The notes under the pieces are model-generated. The model did not search any database, had not been told where the DNA came from, and saw nothing but the letters and a program-made list of their open reading frames with translations. Shown piece after piece: positions 1-8,822 of a DNA stretch of 64,000 bases. Each line of letters starts with the position of its first letter. The stretch's first letter is position 1. The stretch lies in the NCBI GenBank assembly GCA_037127585.1, contig JBAXYB010000003.1, positions 14,094 to 78,093 on the forward strand, given 5' to 3'. Both the position numbers and the translations under genes were made by a program. The stretch comes from CAINDI01 sp037127585. Its GTDB lineage: Bacteria; Verrucomicrobiota; Verrucomicrobiia; Palsa-1439.

Positions 1-777
1 GGCGACAATCCGCCACTCTTGGAGCAGATTAAGGATGCGCTCAGTCGGGCGATCGGCGAAAAACCGTCACTAACCCAAGGGGATGTGGCCATGATGTTGG
101 TGACGTACCGGGCGGAGGGCGAGCTTCACGATGTCGCGATTCATGTCTTCGGTAACCTAAACCCGGAACGCTTACCGGCATTCAGTACGGAGGGTTACTG
201 GAAGTCTCAGTTGCCGGAGCAGTTCTACAACATGGGGCAGACGATGTTGTCATTGATGGGGCGCGAAGTATTGATTTTGGCGTCGAAAGATGTCGAGAAA
301 CGGCAACGGGAGTTACTGGACGCCAGCACCAATGATCGTTTCACAGTCGTTCAGGATTATTTCCACGACCCCGTTTCTTTCATCGCCGTCATTCCCGAGC
401 CGGCAAAACTGTTTACCGATCAATACCGGCCGTTTATGGCGGCGGTGCTCGTGAAAGGCAAAATCTCCATGGACGAAGCCCGGTTTGAGTTTGTGGCGTT
501 AAGTTTCGACCAGCGTAAAGCTCAGGAACTCGCCCAAATGCTTTCCGATGCACGGACGATGGCAACCAGCATTGCGCGGGTGCGTTTTGGTGGGGCTGCC
601 ATTGCGGAGTCGGCGTTTCAATCCCTCGCACGTTCGCATGTGCGCGCCGAAGGGCCGACCGTGGTCATCAACTCCATGATGCCGGGTAGCGTGTTGGAGA
701 AATCCTTGCCGCAAATTGTACGCGTTCTCTCCAAAGGCACTGGGCGAATCCGTCGCGGTCCGGGTTATCCGAGCTGA
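1..777 (+). CDS. Unrecognised protein, C-terminal part (5' end outside window)
   Basis: The frame is open from the first base, so the gene starts upstream; 258 residues are visible, ending in TGA. A TTG at 19 lies in frame but nothing marks it as a true start. The protein is soluble-looking, without a membrane segment, and mixes acidic and hydrophobic stretches; it ends in a short basic tail rich in Gly and Arg. No family was recognised. It is followed 18 bases later by a HEAT-repeat secreted protein on the same strand, so they are probably co-transcribed. A distant likeness to periplasmic DUF3352-type proteins, such as the one at 47433-49235, is possible but not shown. Confidence 0.7.
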   Translation, partial: GDNPPLLEQIKDALSRAIGEKPSLTQGDVAMMLVTYRAEGELHDVAIHVFGNLNPERLPAFSTEGYWKSQLPEQFYNMGQTMLSLMGREVLILASKDVEKRQRELLDASTNDRFTVVQDYFHDPVSFIAVIPEPAKLFTDQYRPFMAAVLVKGKISMDEARFEFVALSFDQRKAQELAQMLSDARTMATSIARVRFGGAAIAESAFQSLARSHVRAEGPTVVINSMMPGSVLEKSLPQIVRVLSKGTGRIRRGPGYPS

Positions 778-795
778 CGAGTGGCATCGCGTGAC

Positions 796-2736
796 ATGAA
801 ACTAGCCCGCTGCATTCTAGCGATTGTCGGGTGTGTTACCCTTGCAGATTTCGTTGCCGGTGCTGACTTGAATGACCCGGTGGACGTCAAACTCAAGAAT
901 GCCTATCAACGAATTCGGTTTGGCCAGCAGTACCCAGAAGAGGCGGTTCAGTTCATCCAGTCGCAGTTACAGGATGTCGCTCGTCCGTTGACGGTATTAC
1001 CCCAATTAGCCAAGGATAAGCGCGTCGAAGTTCGCGCGCTGGTGGCCCTGTTGTATGGTGAATATGGCGACGCCGAAGCCAGTAAGATTCTCTGGCTCCT
1101 CACGCGCGATGAATTTGAATCAGTTCGCTTAACCGCAGCCGGAGCGATCGCGCGCTTGGGCCACTTGACAATAGTTACCGGTAATGTCGAGGGACTTCAG
1201 GACGAACGGCCGGCCGTCCGCCGGTTGACGGCCAGTATCTTGGCGGCTCTCGGTGATAAGTCGGCTGAAGAGGCACTCATTGATGCGCTCAAAGATGATA
1301 ACGAGTTGGTTCGTACCGATATCGTGAAGGCCCTCAGCAAGGCCGCTTGCGGAACGGACAAAGCTTTATCGTCCTTAATCGAAGCGTTGCATGATCCCAG
1401 CGTCAATGTCCGGGATCGAGCCGCTCAAGTGTTGGGCGGTTTTCAACAGATTGACGTAGTCGATCCGCTCGTCAATGCGTTGAAGGACCCGGACTGGCAT
1501 GTGCGTGCCGCGGCGGCGGATGCCCTCGGTGGCTGGGTCAAGATTCCGGTCGTTGTAGACGCACTGATCCGAGTCTTGGAGAACGACACTTTTGCCTTGG
1601 TCCGCGACCGGGCCGCGGATGCATTATCGCATCTTGGCGATGATGAGCGGGTGGTTCCCGCCTTGGTCAAAGCCCTCGGTGCCGAGCAACGCGATGTCCG
1701 CTTTCACGCCGCCCAAGCTCTAATCTCAGCCAAAGCCTCCAGCGCGTTGCCATTACTCACGGCGGAATGGCGACGGACAACTCCCGCACCGGGCGGGCGT
1801 GATGCTTTTCCTGATCTTCGTGAGAAAATAATGGATATTTTTGGTCGTCTTGGTGGCGGTGATCAATTGCCAGTGATTATCGAAGGGACCAACGATTCAG
1901 AACCGCAGGTCCAATTGGCGGCCGTGAATGCGCTTCGTCGTCTCAAGGAACGCGGTGCCGGTAAACAGCTTAACGCCTGTTTAACCGATAAGAATCCCCA
2001 CGTCCGCGCTGCCGCAGTCCGGGCCATTGGCGACCTCGGCGAGAAGGAAGCATCCATCAGGATATTGCCGCTGTTACGCGACGAAAGTAGTTATGTGAGG
2101 AGTGCGGCGGCCGAAGCGCTTGGCAAGCTCGGTGACCGGACTGCAATCATCCCGTTAATTCAGGTCCTCACCGGCGAAAAGCTGCCGGATGATCCCAAAG
2201 CCGGTTTGGTTATCGGTTCGGGAGATAAGTTTCTCGCTGACCTCGAGCTCACAAAAGTTCAGACCAGAACCCGGGCCATCGAAGCCCTCGGCGTCTTGCG
2301 TGCACCCGAAGCAGTTGAACCGATTATTAAAAACGGCTTAACAGCCGAAGATGCCGGGGTGCGGGCCGTTTCCGCCTATGCTCTTGGTCAGATCGGCGAC
2401 GTGCGTGCGGTTGAGCCACTCAAAGATGTCGTCCGTAGTTATTACCTGACCGCGCCGACTGATCTTGATTACGTTATTAATCCCGGCGGTGGCGAAAAAG
2501 TTGCCGACGAAGCGCGGCGCATGAAAGAAAAGGAATCTCGCGTGCGCGCCTCCGTTACCTGGGCGCTTGGCCAGATCGGTGATGCCGCGGCCAAAGAAAC
2601 CTTACTCAAGGCAATGAACGATCAGAACAGCTTGGTGCGCGACTCCGCGTTTGAAGCGCTTGCCAAAATTGCCGAAAAAGAAGAAGCCCAACAAATCGCG
2701 ACGGACGCCAAAAAGAAATCCGAGAAAACACCCTAG
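796..2736 (+). CDS. Secreted HEAT-repeat protein
   Basis: 646 residues. I take ATG 796 rather than the in-frame GTG 781, because ATG 796 begins directly with a signal peptide (MKLARCILAIVGCVTLADF, cleavage near VAGA). The rest is a run of about 30-residue helical repeats with the HEAT/PBS-lyase pattern, such as VRDRAAQVLGGF and VRAAAADALGGW, from about residue 60 to the end. HEAT solenoids are protein-binding scaffolds; the partner is unknown. A spacer around residues 465-500 and the Lys-rich C-terminus interrupt the repeats. The protein is probably periplasmic. Two other HEAT proteins in the window (3809-4804 and 13366-14769) are also predicted to be exported. Confidence 0.85.
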   Translation: MKLARCILAIVGCVTLADFVAGADLNDPVDVKLKNAYQRIRFGQQYPEEAVQFIQSQLQDVARPLTVLPQLAKDKRVEVRALVALLYGEYGDAEASKILWLLTRDEFESVRLTAAGAIARLGHLTIVTGNVEGLQDERPAVRRLTASILAALGDKSAEEALIDALKDDNELVRTDIVKALSKAACGTDKALSSLIEALHDPSVNVRDRAAQVLGGFQQIDVVDPLVNALKDPDWHVRAAAADALGGWVKIPVVVDALIRVLENDTFALVRDRAADALSHLGDDERVVPALVKALGAEQRDVRFHAAQALISAKASSALPLLTAEWRRTTPAPGGRDAFPDLREKIMDIFGRLGGGDQLPVIIEGTNDSEPQVQLAAVNALRRLKERGAGKQLNACLTDKNPHVRAAAVRAIGDLGEKEASIRILPLLRDESSYVRSAAAEALGKLGDRTAIIPLIQVLTGEKLPDDPKAGLVIGSGDKFLADLELTKVQTRTRAIEALGVLRAPEAVEPIIKNGLTAEDAGVRAVSAYALGQIGDVRAVEPLKDVVRSYYLTAPTDLDYVINPGGGEKVADEARRMKEKESRVRASVTWALGQIGDAAAKETLLKAMNDQNSLVRDSAFEALAKIAEKEEAQQIATDAKKKSEKTP

Positions 2737-2801
2737 CTCGTGCCGGGCGGTTGACATCCCAACCGTGTGCACTACATTCCGTCGGGTAGTACAAGGATGA
2801 G

Positions 2802-3809
2802 ATGGATTTAGTGAGACTTCACCTGCGAGATTTTATCTGGATTACGCTCGGGACTCTGTTCTTACCGGCCTACACTCTGACAGGCTCCGCGGAAGATCCC
2901 GGCATACCCTGGCTCAATCACTTAAGCCTTAGCGCCCCGGAGCACGCCGGCTTGGTGGACAATGTGCTGCCACTTCTGCGCGGCGCACCGGCGGCCGTTG
3001 ACCCAGATTTGGCCGTGGTCACCTTCCGAACTGGAGCCGCCGGTATCAAAGACGCCGTAATCCAACTCTACCAAGCGCCCACTTCCGGTGGCGCTCCAGT
3101 CCTCAACCCCCAAGGCGTCGTCCGCGACCGCGTCGGTGAATCGATGGCCGACTCGGCTGACAAACTACTTGGGCTCGTGCTCCAACAACCCGCTTGCTTC
3201 GGTGCCGCCACCGAGGTCCGGCGGCAACGCCGCGCTCTCAACTTGACCTTCAACGGCGACCTCACTCTCTTGCGCGAACAAACCGTCGAACCACTCTACG
3301 TCGTCGGCGTCCTCGTTCATGCCGAACGGTACCTGCCGCGGAGTCTCAGTGCGCGCGTTCGAGCCGTTGTTCTCACTGCGCAACTCGACTTCGGTGAATG
3401 GCGCGGCCGGCTCAACTTCGTGACCGACAACCCAGCCGACGCTGAACAGGTCGGCAACATCGTGGCCGCGTGGCGTGATCTGGCCGGCTCGCTGGCGGCA
3501 CACTTTGCCGGTCACTCCTCCGGCGACCGACTGCGTGCCGCGCTCCAAGCTTCCACCGTTGTCGTCAACGAGAACCAAGTAACTGCCACCAGCGCGATCC
3601 CTGCGCCCGTCGTCGTTCGTGTCGCGAAAGAAGCCGCCGGTCACGGTAGCGGTTGCCCACCGGGCGGCGTTTGTGACCGGAACAAAATTGCCATTTGCCA
3701 CAAATCCAGCACCACACTTTGTCTCCCACCAGCTGCGGTATCCGCTCACTTGGCGCATGGTGACACGTGTGGCCCCTGCGGTGTCCACGCCGCTACCGCT
3801 ACCCCGTGA
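2802..3809 (+). CDS. Unrecognised secreted protein with C-terminal Cys/His motif
   Basis: 335 residues beginning at ATG 2802. The N-terminus has a hydrophobic stretch (about residues 10-30) that looks like a signal peptide or anchor. The middle (about 35-280) was not recognised. The C-terminus (about 295-330) is distinctive: a Cys-rich segment with ICHKSSTTLCL, then AHLAHGDTCGPC. This ICH...AHLxHGD pattern recurs, from memory, near the ends of many bacterial surface proteins and may be a small disulfide- or metal-stabilised module. The stop codon overlaps the start of the next HEAT gene (TGATG), so the two are probably translationally coupled. Its codons favour C at third positions more than the preceding gene. 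Confidence 0.75.
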   Translation: MDLVRLHLRDFIWITLGTLFLPAYTLTGSAEDPGIPWLNHLSLSAPEHAGLVDNVLPLLRGAPAAVDPDLAVVTFRTGAAGIKDAVIQLYQAPTSGGAPVLNPQGVVRDRVGESMADSADKLLGLVLQQPACFGAATEVRRQRRALNLTFNGDLTLLREQTVEPLYVVGVLVHAERYLPRSLSARVRAVVLTAQLDFGEWRGRLNFVTDNPADAEQVGNIVAAWRDLAGSLAAHFAGHSSGDRLRAALQASTVVVNENQVTATSAIPAPVVVRVAKEAAGHGSGCPPGGVCDRNKIAICHKSSTTLCLPPAAVSAHLAHGDTCGPCGVHAATATP

Positions 3810-4804
3810 TGCGGCTGACCATCATCGTCTGCTTCGCTCTCACCGGCCTACTACTTGCCCAAGAACCCGAATCCCGACTCGACCGGCTCACTCGCTGGTT
3901 GCGTTCGCCACGAGCCAGCATCCGCGAAGAGGCTGTTACCGAGCTCGACACCGTTCCCATCAATAGCGCCTTGCCGTTGCTCCTCTCCGCGCTCAGCGAT
4001 TCGAGCACCGTTGTCCGGGCCGCCGCCGCCAGTTCACTCGCGCGCACCGCCGATAAACGTGCCGTACCGGCGTTGCGACCTTTGCTGAAAGATGACGACG
4101 AACATGTCCGGGCCGCCGCCGTCTGGGCACTCTGCCACACTGCCGGCAAAGCCATCCTGCCGGACGTGCTTTCAATGTGCCTCGACGACGCCTCCGGTAT
4201 CGTCCGCTTCCGAGCGGTTTGGGGTTTGGCCTTCATTGGCGATAAGTCCGCCTTACCGGTCGCCGTCGCCGCACTCGGCGACTACAACACCGCCGTGCGC
4301 GAACGCTCCGCACTCCTCGCGCTCGACGTGCTGGCCGACGGGACGATTGGTGATCGACTGGTCAAACAGGCGAAAAATATATTTCCACCAACGCGGCGAA
4401 TTGTCATGTACCTCTTCACCCGGTATGGTGACGCAAAACAAGCCGGGCTGGCACTCCAGGCCGGCCTGAAGGATGGCGAACCGCTCGTGCGCGCCGAAGC
4501 CGCACTCGCACTCGGCCGGCGCCACGCGAAGAACGTCGTGCCATTCTTGTTGCCGGCGCTCCAGGACGACGACGATCACGTGCGCGGTGCGGCGGCTCAT
4601 GCACTCGGTTTGTTGGGAGAGCCTTCTAGCCGGGAAGCCTTACGTCCGTTGCTGCAAGACGAGGCCGCGTTCGTACGAGCCGTGGCGGCGGAATCCCTGC
4701 AACAATTGGGCGATCAAACCATCAAACCACCGGCCGGTTTCCGCGCGGCGGACCTGTTCACCTATCCAATTTACAGCCCCGAGAATGCGCAACGTTACCG
4801 CTGA
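3809..4804 (+). CDS. Secreted HEAT-repeat protein
   Basis: 331 residues from ATG 3809, chosen because it overlaps the upstream stop by one base and begins with a signal peptide (MRLTIIVCFALTGLLLAQ). The mature part is built of HEAT/PBS-lyase repeats such as VRAAAASSLARTADKRAVP and VRGAAAHALGLLG, running almost to the C-terminus. It is likely a periplasmic protein-interaction scaffold. It is coupled to the Cys/His-motif protein upstream, suggesting the two work together. Its 3' end overlaps the 3' end of lpxA on the other strand by 10 bases. Confidence 0.85.
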   Translation: MRLTIIVCFALTGLLLAQEPESRLDRLTRWLRSPRASIREEAVTELDTVPINSALPLLLSALSDSSTVVRAAAASSLARTADKRAVPALRPLLKDDDEHVRAAAVWALCHTAGKAILPDVLSMCLDDASGIVRFRAVWGLAFIGDKSALPVAVAALGDYNTAVRERSALLALDVLADGTIGDRLVKQAKNIFPPTRRIVMYLFTRYGDAKQAGLALQAGLKDGEPLVRAEAALALGRRHAKNVVPFLLPALQDDDDHVRGAAAHALGLLGEPSSREALRPLLQDEAAFVRAVAAESLQQLGDQTIKPPAGFRAADLFTYPIYSPENAQRYR

Positions 4805-5574
4805 GGACCGGGGCAATGACCGTTCGGTGACTTCTTCACGAACTCGATAAACTCCAGCGCTTCCGCTGTCTTGAACGCGCCGTCCGTCTCCGCCAATGCC
4901 TGCGAGCCAGTCTTGCCGGCGAGATAGAATAGTTGAAATAGCCGTTTCAACTCCGACACCGCCTCGCGGGGAACTTTCGTCCGCCGCAATCCGACAAGAT
5001 TCAAAGCGTGAATCTCATTCCGTTCCGCCGCGAGTGTGAACGGCGGCACGTCCATCGACACGCGCGCATTCCCGGAGAACATCGCCAACCGGCCGATGTG
5101 CGTGAATTGATGGATGACCACCCCGCCCGAGATGAATGCCCGGTCGCCCACGTGGACGTGACCGGCCAACAGCGCGCAGTTGCAGATGATGACATTGTTG
5201 CCGATGACGCAATTGTGTCCGACGTGCGCCGTTGCCATGAGGTAACAATCGTTCCCGATCACCGTCGCGCTTTCCGGCTCCGTGCCGCGATGGACGTTGC
5301 AGTATTCCCGGAACACATTCCGGTCGCCAACGCGCAAGAAGCTTCGGATCGACCGATCAAACTTCAAATCCTGCGGCTCATGGCCGATGACCGCGCCCAT
5401 GTGAATCTGGTTGTCGCGGCCAATCTCCGTGTGCCCGGTCAGATAAGCGTTGGCCCAGATCCGCGTCCCGGCTCCGACTTTTACGTGCTCCTCAATAATC
5501 GCGTGTGGCCCGACCTCCACCGAGGAATCGAGTTCGGCCTTCGGGCTGATGATAGCTGTTGGATGAATCGCCAT
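4795..5574 (-). CDS. lpxA: UDP-N-acetylglucosamine acyltransferase LpxA
   Basis: 259 residues from ATG 5574 (MAIHPTAIISPKAEL), close to the family length of about 262; 19 further residues upstream in frame are not LpxA-like. LpxA catalyses the first step of lipid A synthesis, transferring a 3-hydroxyacyl chain from ACP to UDP-GlcNAc in the cytoplasm. The sequence is a left-handed beta-helix of hexapeptide repeats up to about residue 185, with the catalytic region TAHVGHNCVIGNN and the HQFTHIG stretch, then an alpha-helical C-terminus. It stands apart from lpxD, fabZ and lpxB, which usually cluster with it. It supports a Gram-negative outer membrane. Confidence 0.95.
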   Translation of the reverse strand: MAIHPTAIISPKAELDSSVEVGPHAIIEEHVKVGAGTRIWANAYLTGHTEIGRDNQIHMGAVIGHEPQDLKFDRSIRSFLRVGDRNVFREYCNVHRGTEPESATVIGNDCYLMATAHVGHNCVIGNNVIICNCALLAGHVHVGDRAFISGGVVIHQFTHIGRLAMFSGNARVSMDVPPFTLAAERNEIHALNLVGLRRTKVPREAVSELKRLFQLFYLAGKTGSQALAETDGAFKTAEALEFIEFVKKSPNGHCPGPQR

Positions 5575-5593
5575 GTCGAGTTGGGAGTATAGG

Positions 5594-5902
5594 TTATCCC
5601 GTGCCGGGTGGGAAGTCCCGGTGCCGGTCAAACCACCAGACCCACAGAAAAAGCGGCAAGCAAAACACGCCGGTAATGGTCACGGTATTTCCACTCGGCG
5701 GCGGCGGCCTGAAGATATTTCCGAGATAGTTCAACGAAAGCAATCCTACGAACGACCAATATCCGATCGAGCCAATCTTGTCTTGTGCTTTTGAAGCGCG
5801 CGCGCAGAACCATACACTGCCCGGCCGGTATTTCGTCACCGCGTAATACATGGCCGCCAGCAACGTTGCCCAACCGGCATCGGCCACACCACATCCGGCC
5901 AA
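5594..5902 (-). CDS. Possible small membrane protein
   Basis: About 102 residues from a TTG start at 5902; the frame stays open further upstream without an ATG. Two or three hydrophobic stretches can be seen (WATLLAAMYYAV, YWSFVGLLSLNYLG and ITGVFCLPLFLWVWWF), with a basic C-terminus. No family was recognised. It lies between the MoeZ fusion and lpxA on the same strand. It could be a real membrane protein, a decayed gene, or chance. If it is not real, 5575-5951 holds no gene that I can see. Confidence 0.35.
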   Translation of the reverse strand: MAGCGVADAGWATLLAAMYYAVTKYRPGSVWFCARASKAQDKIGSIGYWSFVGLLSLNYLGNIFRPPPPSGNTVTITGVFCLPLFLWVWWFDRHRDFPPGTG

Positions 5903-5951
5903 AGTGCCCGCCCGATTAACATACAGGTAACATTGCCAATTCCATCCTTAA

Positions 5952-5981
5952 TGTAGGAACGACATTCTTGTCGCGACCGGA
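5952..5981. repeat. Dispersed palindromic repeat, GTAGGAGCGA family (variant copy)
   Basis: A 30-base imperfect palindrome (TGTAGGAACGAC ... GTCGCGACCGGA). It is a diverged relative of the two identical copies at 57206-57235 and 57247-57276 and of the element at 13342-13370. It lies 2 bases past the stop codon of the triple-fusion gene, where it could fold in the mRNA. Confidence 0.6.
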
Positions 5982-5983
5982 AA

Positions 5984-7459
5984 CTAATACTGCGGCACGT
6001 CCGTGTCGATCCGCTCAGCCCAGGCGTTGATGCCGCCGGCGACGTTCTTGACTTTCGTGTAGCCTTGGGTCTTGAGGAAGCTGACGGCGCGGGCGCTGCG
6101 ACCGCCCATTTTGCAGTGGACGACGAGCTGTTTGTCCTTCGGCAGTTCCCGGAAACGCTGCGGCAACTCCGGCAGGGGAAGTTTGACGGAGCCGTCGATG
6201 ACGCTGATCTCGAATTCGTCGGGGTTGCGAACGTCGACGAGAACAAAATCTTCTTTGGCGTCGCGCATCTTCTTGAGGGTCTCGACACTGATGTCGTCGG
6301 GACCGAGGCCTTCTTCCTTTTTCTCGACGATGCTGTCGCCGGAGGTGCCGCCGTCTTCGCCGCGACCGATGCCGCAGAATTCGTTGTAGTCGATCAACGC
6401 GGTGATCGTCGGATTCTTTCCGCAGAGGGGGCAGTTGTGGTCTTTCGGGATTTTGTATTCCCGGAAAGTCATATCCATCGCGTCGAAGCGGAGCAACCGA
6501 CCCATGAGCGGTTTGCCTTTGCCGATGATGAGTTTGATGGCTTCGTTGGCTTGGATGTTGCCGATGATTCCGCAGATGACGCCGAGCACACCGCCTTCGG
6601 CGCAACTCGGGACGAGTCCGGGCGGCGGCGGTTCGGGGTACCAGCACCGGTAACATGGCCCGCCGAGGTGTGGCGCGAACACGCTGGCCATGCCTTCAAA
6701 GCGGAAGATCGAGCCGTAGACGTTCGGCTTCTTGAGCATCACGCAGGCGTCGTTGACGAGGTACCGGGTCGGGAAATTGTCGGTGCCGTCGACGACGAGA
6801 TCGTAGTCCTTGATGAGGTCGAGCGCGTTCTCAGAGGTGATCTTGGTTTCGTGGGGGATGAAGTTCAGGTTCGGGTTGATCGCCTTCATCTTCTCGCCGG
6901 CGCTCTGGACTTTCGGTTTGCCGACGTCGCCGGTGAAATGGATGATCTGGCGCTGGAGATTGCTGAAATCCACGGTGTCGAATTCCACCATGCCGATGGT
7001 GCCGACGCCGGCCGCGGTGAGATAGAGGGCGAGGGGCGAACCGAGTCCGCCGCTGCCGATGAGCAATACCTTCGCGGCTTTGATGCGTTCCTGACCTTCG
7101 ACGCCGACTTCCGGCAAGATGAGATGCCGGGAGTAACGCTTGATTTCTTCATTGGTCAGTTTCGCGCGGGTCTTGATGACCGGGTCGATGCCGCCGGCAA
7201 TGGACGGGACAATCGCGATTTCATCGCCTTCCTTGACAGGAGTGTGGTCGCCCTGCAAGCGGATGTCCTCGTCGTTGACGTAGACGCGGACGAAGTTCCG
7301 CAGTTTGCCATCGCCGGTATAGAGGTGTTGCCGGAGTTGGGCATGCTGGGTGGTTAAATTGTTGAGAACTTCGCTGATGGTCGTGCCGGCGACTTCGACA
7401 TTCGCTTGGTTGTCGGCGAAGCGGCGGAGCGCGGTCGGAATGGTAACGATGATTGGCAT
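5984..7459 (-). CDS. Sulfur-carrier (MoaD/CysO-like) + MoeZ/ThiF adenylyltransferase + rhodanese fusion
   Basis: 491 residues from ATG 7459 (MPIIVTIPTALRRF). Residues 1-90 form a ubiquitin-like MoaD/ThiS/CysO domain ending in Gly-Gly at 89-90 (VPSIAGG). Residues 95-350 are a ThiF/MoeB E1-like domain with the ATP loop GSGGLG (135-140), arginine-rich NLQRQIIHF, and two CxxC zinc pairs (CYRC, CPLC). Residues 390-491 are a rhodanese with active-site loop CKMGGRS (Cys449). In known systems the E1 domain adenylates the carrier's C-terminal Gly and the rhodanese supplies sulfur. Here the Gly-Gly is internal, so release or a different chemistry is implied. It is the last gene of the cysM-JAMM operon, 7 bases after the protease gene. 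Confidence 0.9.
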   Translation of the reverse strand: MPIIVTIPTALRRFADNQANVEVAGTTISEVLNNLTTQHAQLRQHLYTGDGKLRNFVRVYVNDEDIRLQGDHTPVKEGDEIAIVPSIAGGIDPVIKTRAKLTNEEIKRYSRHLILPEVGVEGQERIKAAKVLLIGSGGLGSPLALYLTAAGVGTIGMVEFDTVDFSNLQRQIIHFTGDVGKPKVQSAGEKMKAINPNLNFIPHETKITSENALDLIKDYDLVVDGTDNFPTRYLVNDACVMLKKPNVYGSIFRFEGMASVFAPHLGGPCYRCWYPEPPPPGLVPSCAEGGVLGVICGIIGNIQANEAIKLIIGKGKPLMGRLLRFDAMDMTFREYKIPKDHNCPLCGKNPTITALIDYNEFCGIGRGEDGGTSGDSIVEKKEEGLGPDDISVETLKKMRDAKEDFVLVDVRNPDEFEISVIDGSVKLPLPELPQRFRELPKDKQLVVHCKMGGRSARAVSFLKTQGYTKVKNVAGGINAWAERIDTDVPQY

Positions 7460-7466
7460 GGTGTCT

Positions 7467-7871
7467 CTATAGCACTTCAATTGGCTCTTGGTCAAATTGG
7501 CTGCGGTCATCCCGTAGCAGCCACGAGTTTGTTTCGACAGCTTTCCCTTTGCATACCGAGACGATCAGGTAGGCGAGATTTGGAAACGCGTTATCGAGGT
7601 CGAACTGCGATGGTCGCGCCGGCACGTCGGGATGCGAGTGGTAGATGCCGAGGACTTGGATGGCCCGTTTGTCCGCGGCGCGTTCGATATCTCGGTAGGC
7701 GAGGGGATCGATGAGGTACCGGTTGTGGGCGCTGTCGTCGCGCTGGTTGTCGGCCCGGGCAATTTCGCTCACGACGTTGCCGTGACCGAGGAGGACGCCG
7801 CATGCTTCGTTTGGGTAACCGGCTTCGAGGTGTTGGTGGATTTGTGTCAGCAGTGCCTGTTTGATCTTCAT
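7467..7871 (-). CDS. JAMM/MPN+ metalloprotease (Mec-like)
   Basis: 134 residues. The JAMM zinc-protease motif is intact: Glu22 (NEACGVLLG), His78-Ser-His80-Pro, Ser88 and Asp91, matching E...HxHx7Sx2D. In Mycobacterium, Mec hydrolyses the cysteine made on the carrier protein CysO, releasing free cysteine. Here it sits between cysM, whose stop it overlaps (ATGA), and the gene carrying the CysO-like domain, so the same role is likely. Because the carrier's Gly-Gly is internal in the next gene, this protease could also free the carrier by cutting after it; that is inference. Confidence 0.9.
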   Translation of the reverse strand: MKIKQALLTQIHQHLEAGYPNEACGVLLGHGNVVSEIARADNQRDDSAHNRYLIDPLAYRDIERAADKRAIQVLGIYHSHPDVPARPSQFDLDNAFPNLAYLIVSVCKGKAVETNSWLLRDDRSQFDQEPIEVL

Positions 7872-8800
7872 CGCGCTTCCCAGAATTTGTCGCTTTGATA
7901 CCGCGCCCCGCCGTCCGGCGCAACCGCGACGATGACGCCTTGTTGAATCCGCCCGGCCAACGTCACCGCCGCGCAGACAGCGGCTCCCGCACTGATGCCG
8001 ACGAACAAGCCTTCCGCGCTCGTCAGTTGTCGGGCCATCGCTTGGGCGTCTTCAGTGCTGACGCCGATGGTTTCGTCGGCGAATTTCGAGCTGAATATTT
8101 CCGGCACGTGCGAGGCCGTCTCCATATGTTTGAGACCTTCGAGACCGTGGAACGGTCCTTCGGGTTGCATCGCGATGATGCGGATGGCCGGATTGTGTTC
8201 GCGGAGCCGGCGGCCAGTGCCCATCAACGTTCCGCTCGTGCCAAGGCCGGCAATGAAATGCGTTACTTCGCCGGCGGTTTGCGTGATGATTTCTGCGCCG
8301 GTCGTCTCGTAATGGGCTTGGGGGTTCTCGAGGTTTCCGTACTGGTTTGGGTAGAAGTACTGGCCGGTACTGGTTTCGAGGAGCTTCTGCGTTTCATAAT
8401 ACGCGCCGTCGCTGCCTTGCGCTGGATCGGTGAGAACTAATTCGGCTCCGTATGAAGCGAGCAACTTTTTCCGTTCGATGCTCGCGTTTGCCGGCATGAG
8501 CAGTTTGCACCGATAACCTTTGCGGGCGGCAATCATCGCGTACGCGATGCCGGTGTTGCCGCTGGTAGCGTCGACAATGGTTTTGTCTTTTGTCAGCGCA
8601 CCGGAGATTTCGCCTTGGCGAATCATCCGGTACGCGGGCCGGTCTTTCACGGAGCCGCCCGGGTTGAACCATTCGGCTTTCAGGAAAACGCGGACATGCG
8701 GAAAAGTCGCGATGCGGAGCAGGGGAATGAGCGGCGTGTTGCCGATCTGGCGTAGTAACGCGTCGGAATCATCAGCCGGCAATGGAGAGGCGCTATTCAA
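7868..8800 (-). CDS. cysM: Cysteine synthase, CysM type (PLP-dependent)
   Basis: About 310 residues from TTG 8800; TTG 8782 is an alternative, and no ATG is available between the tRNA gene and the conserved start RQIGNTPLIPL. The PLP lysine lies in NPGGSVKDRPA (Lys52), followed by the phosphate-binding SGNTG and the C-terminal GISAGAAV. The family forms cysteine from an activated serine and a sulfur donor. Linkage to a JAMM protease and a CysO-like carrier points to the mycobacterial-type CysM, which uses thiocarboxylated carrier and O-phosphoserine rather than free sulfide. The frame continues upstream through the tRNA gene, which cannot be protein-coding here. Confidence 0.92.
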   Translation of the reverse strand: MNSASPLPADDSDALLRQIGNTPLIPLLRIATFPHVRVFLKAEWFNPGGSVKDRPAYRMIRQGEISGALTKDKTIVDATSGNTGIAYAMIAARKGYRCKLLMPANASIERKKLLASYGAELVLTDPAQGSDGAYYETQKLLETSTGQYFYPNQYGNLENPQAHYETTGAEIITQTAGEVTHFIAGLGTSGTLMGTGRRLREHNPAIRIIAMQPEGPFHGLEGLKHMETASHVPEIFSSKFADETIGVSTEDAQAMARQLTSAEGLFVGISAGAAVCAAVTLAGRIQQGVIVAVAPDGGARYQSDKFWEAR

Positions 8801-8822
8801 AAGAGTTGTCTTGGGCTTGGAT

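Noticed and set aside
3165..3788. 207-codon - strand frame opposite the secreted Cys/His protein
   Set aside because: No motif, and the + strand gene is supported by its signal peptide and translational coupling.
5836..6288. 150-codon - strand frame overlapping the rhodanese end
   Set aside because: Ser/Arg-rich out-of-frame shadow of the rhodanese domain.
6065..7357. 430-codon + strand frame opposite the MoeZ fusion
   Set aside because: It lies wholly inside a conserved gene on the other strand; the Val/Asp/Ala-rich product is typical of an antisense shadow.
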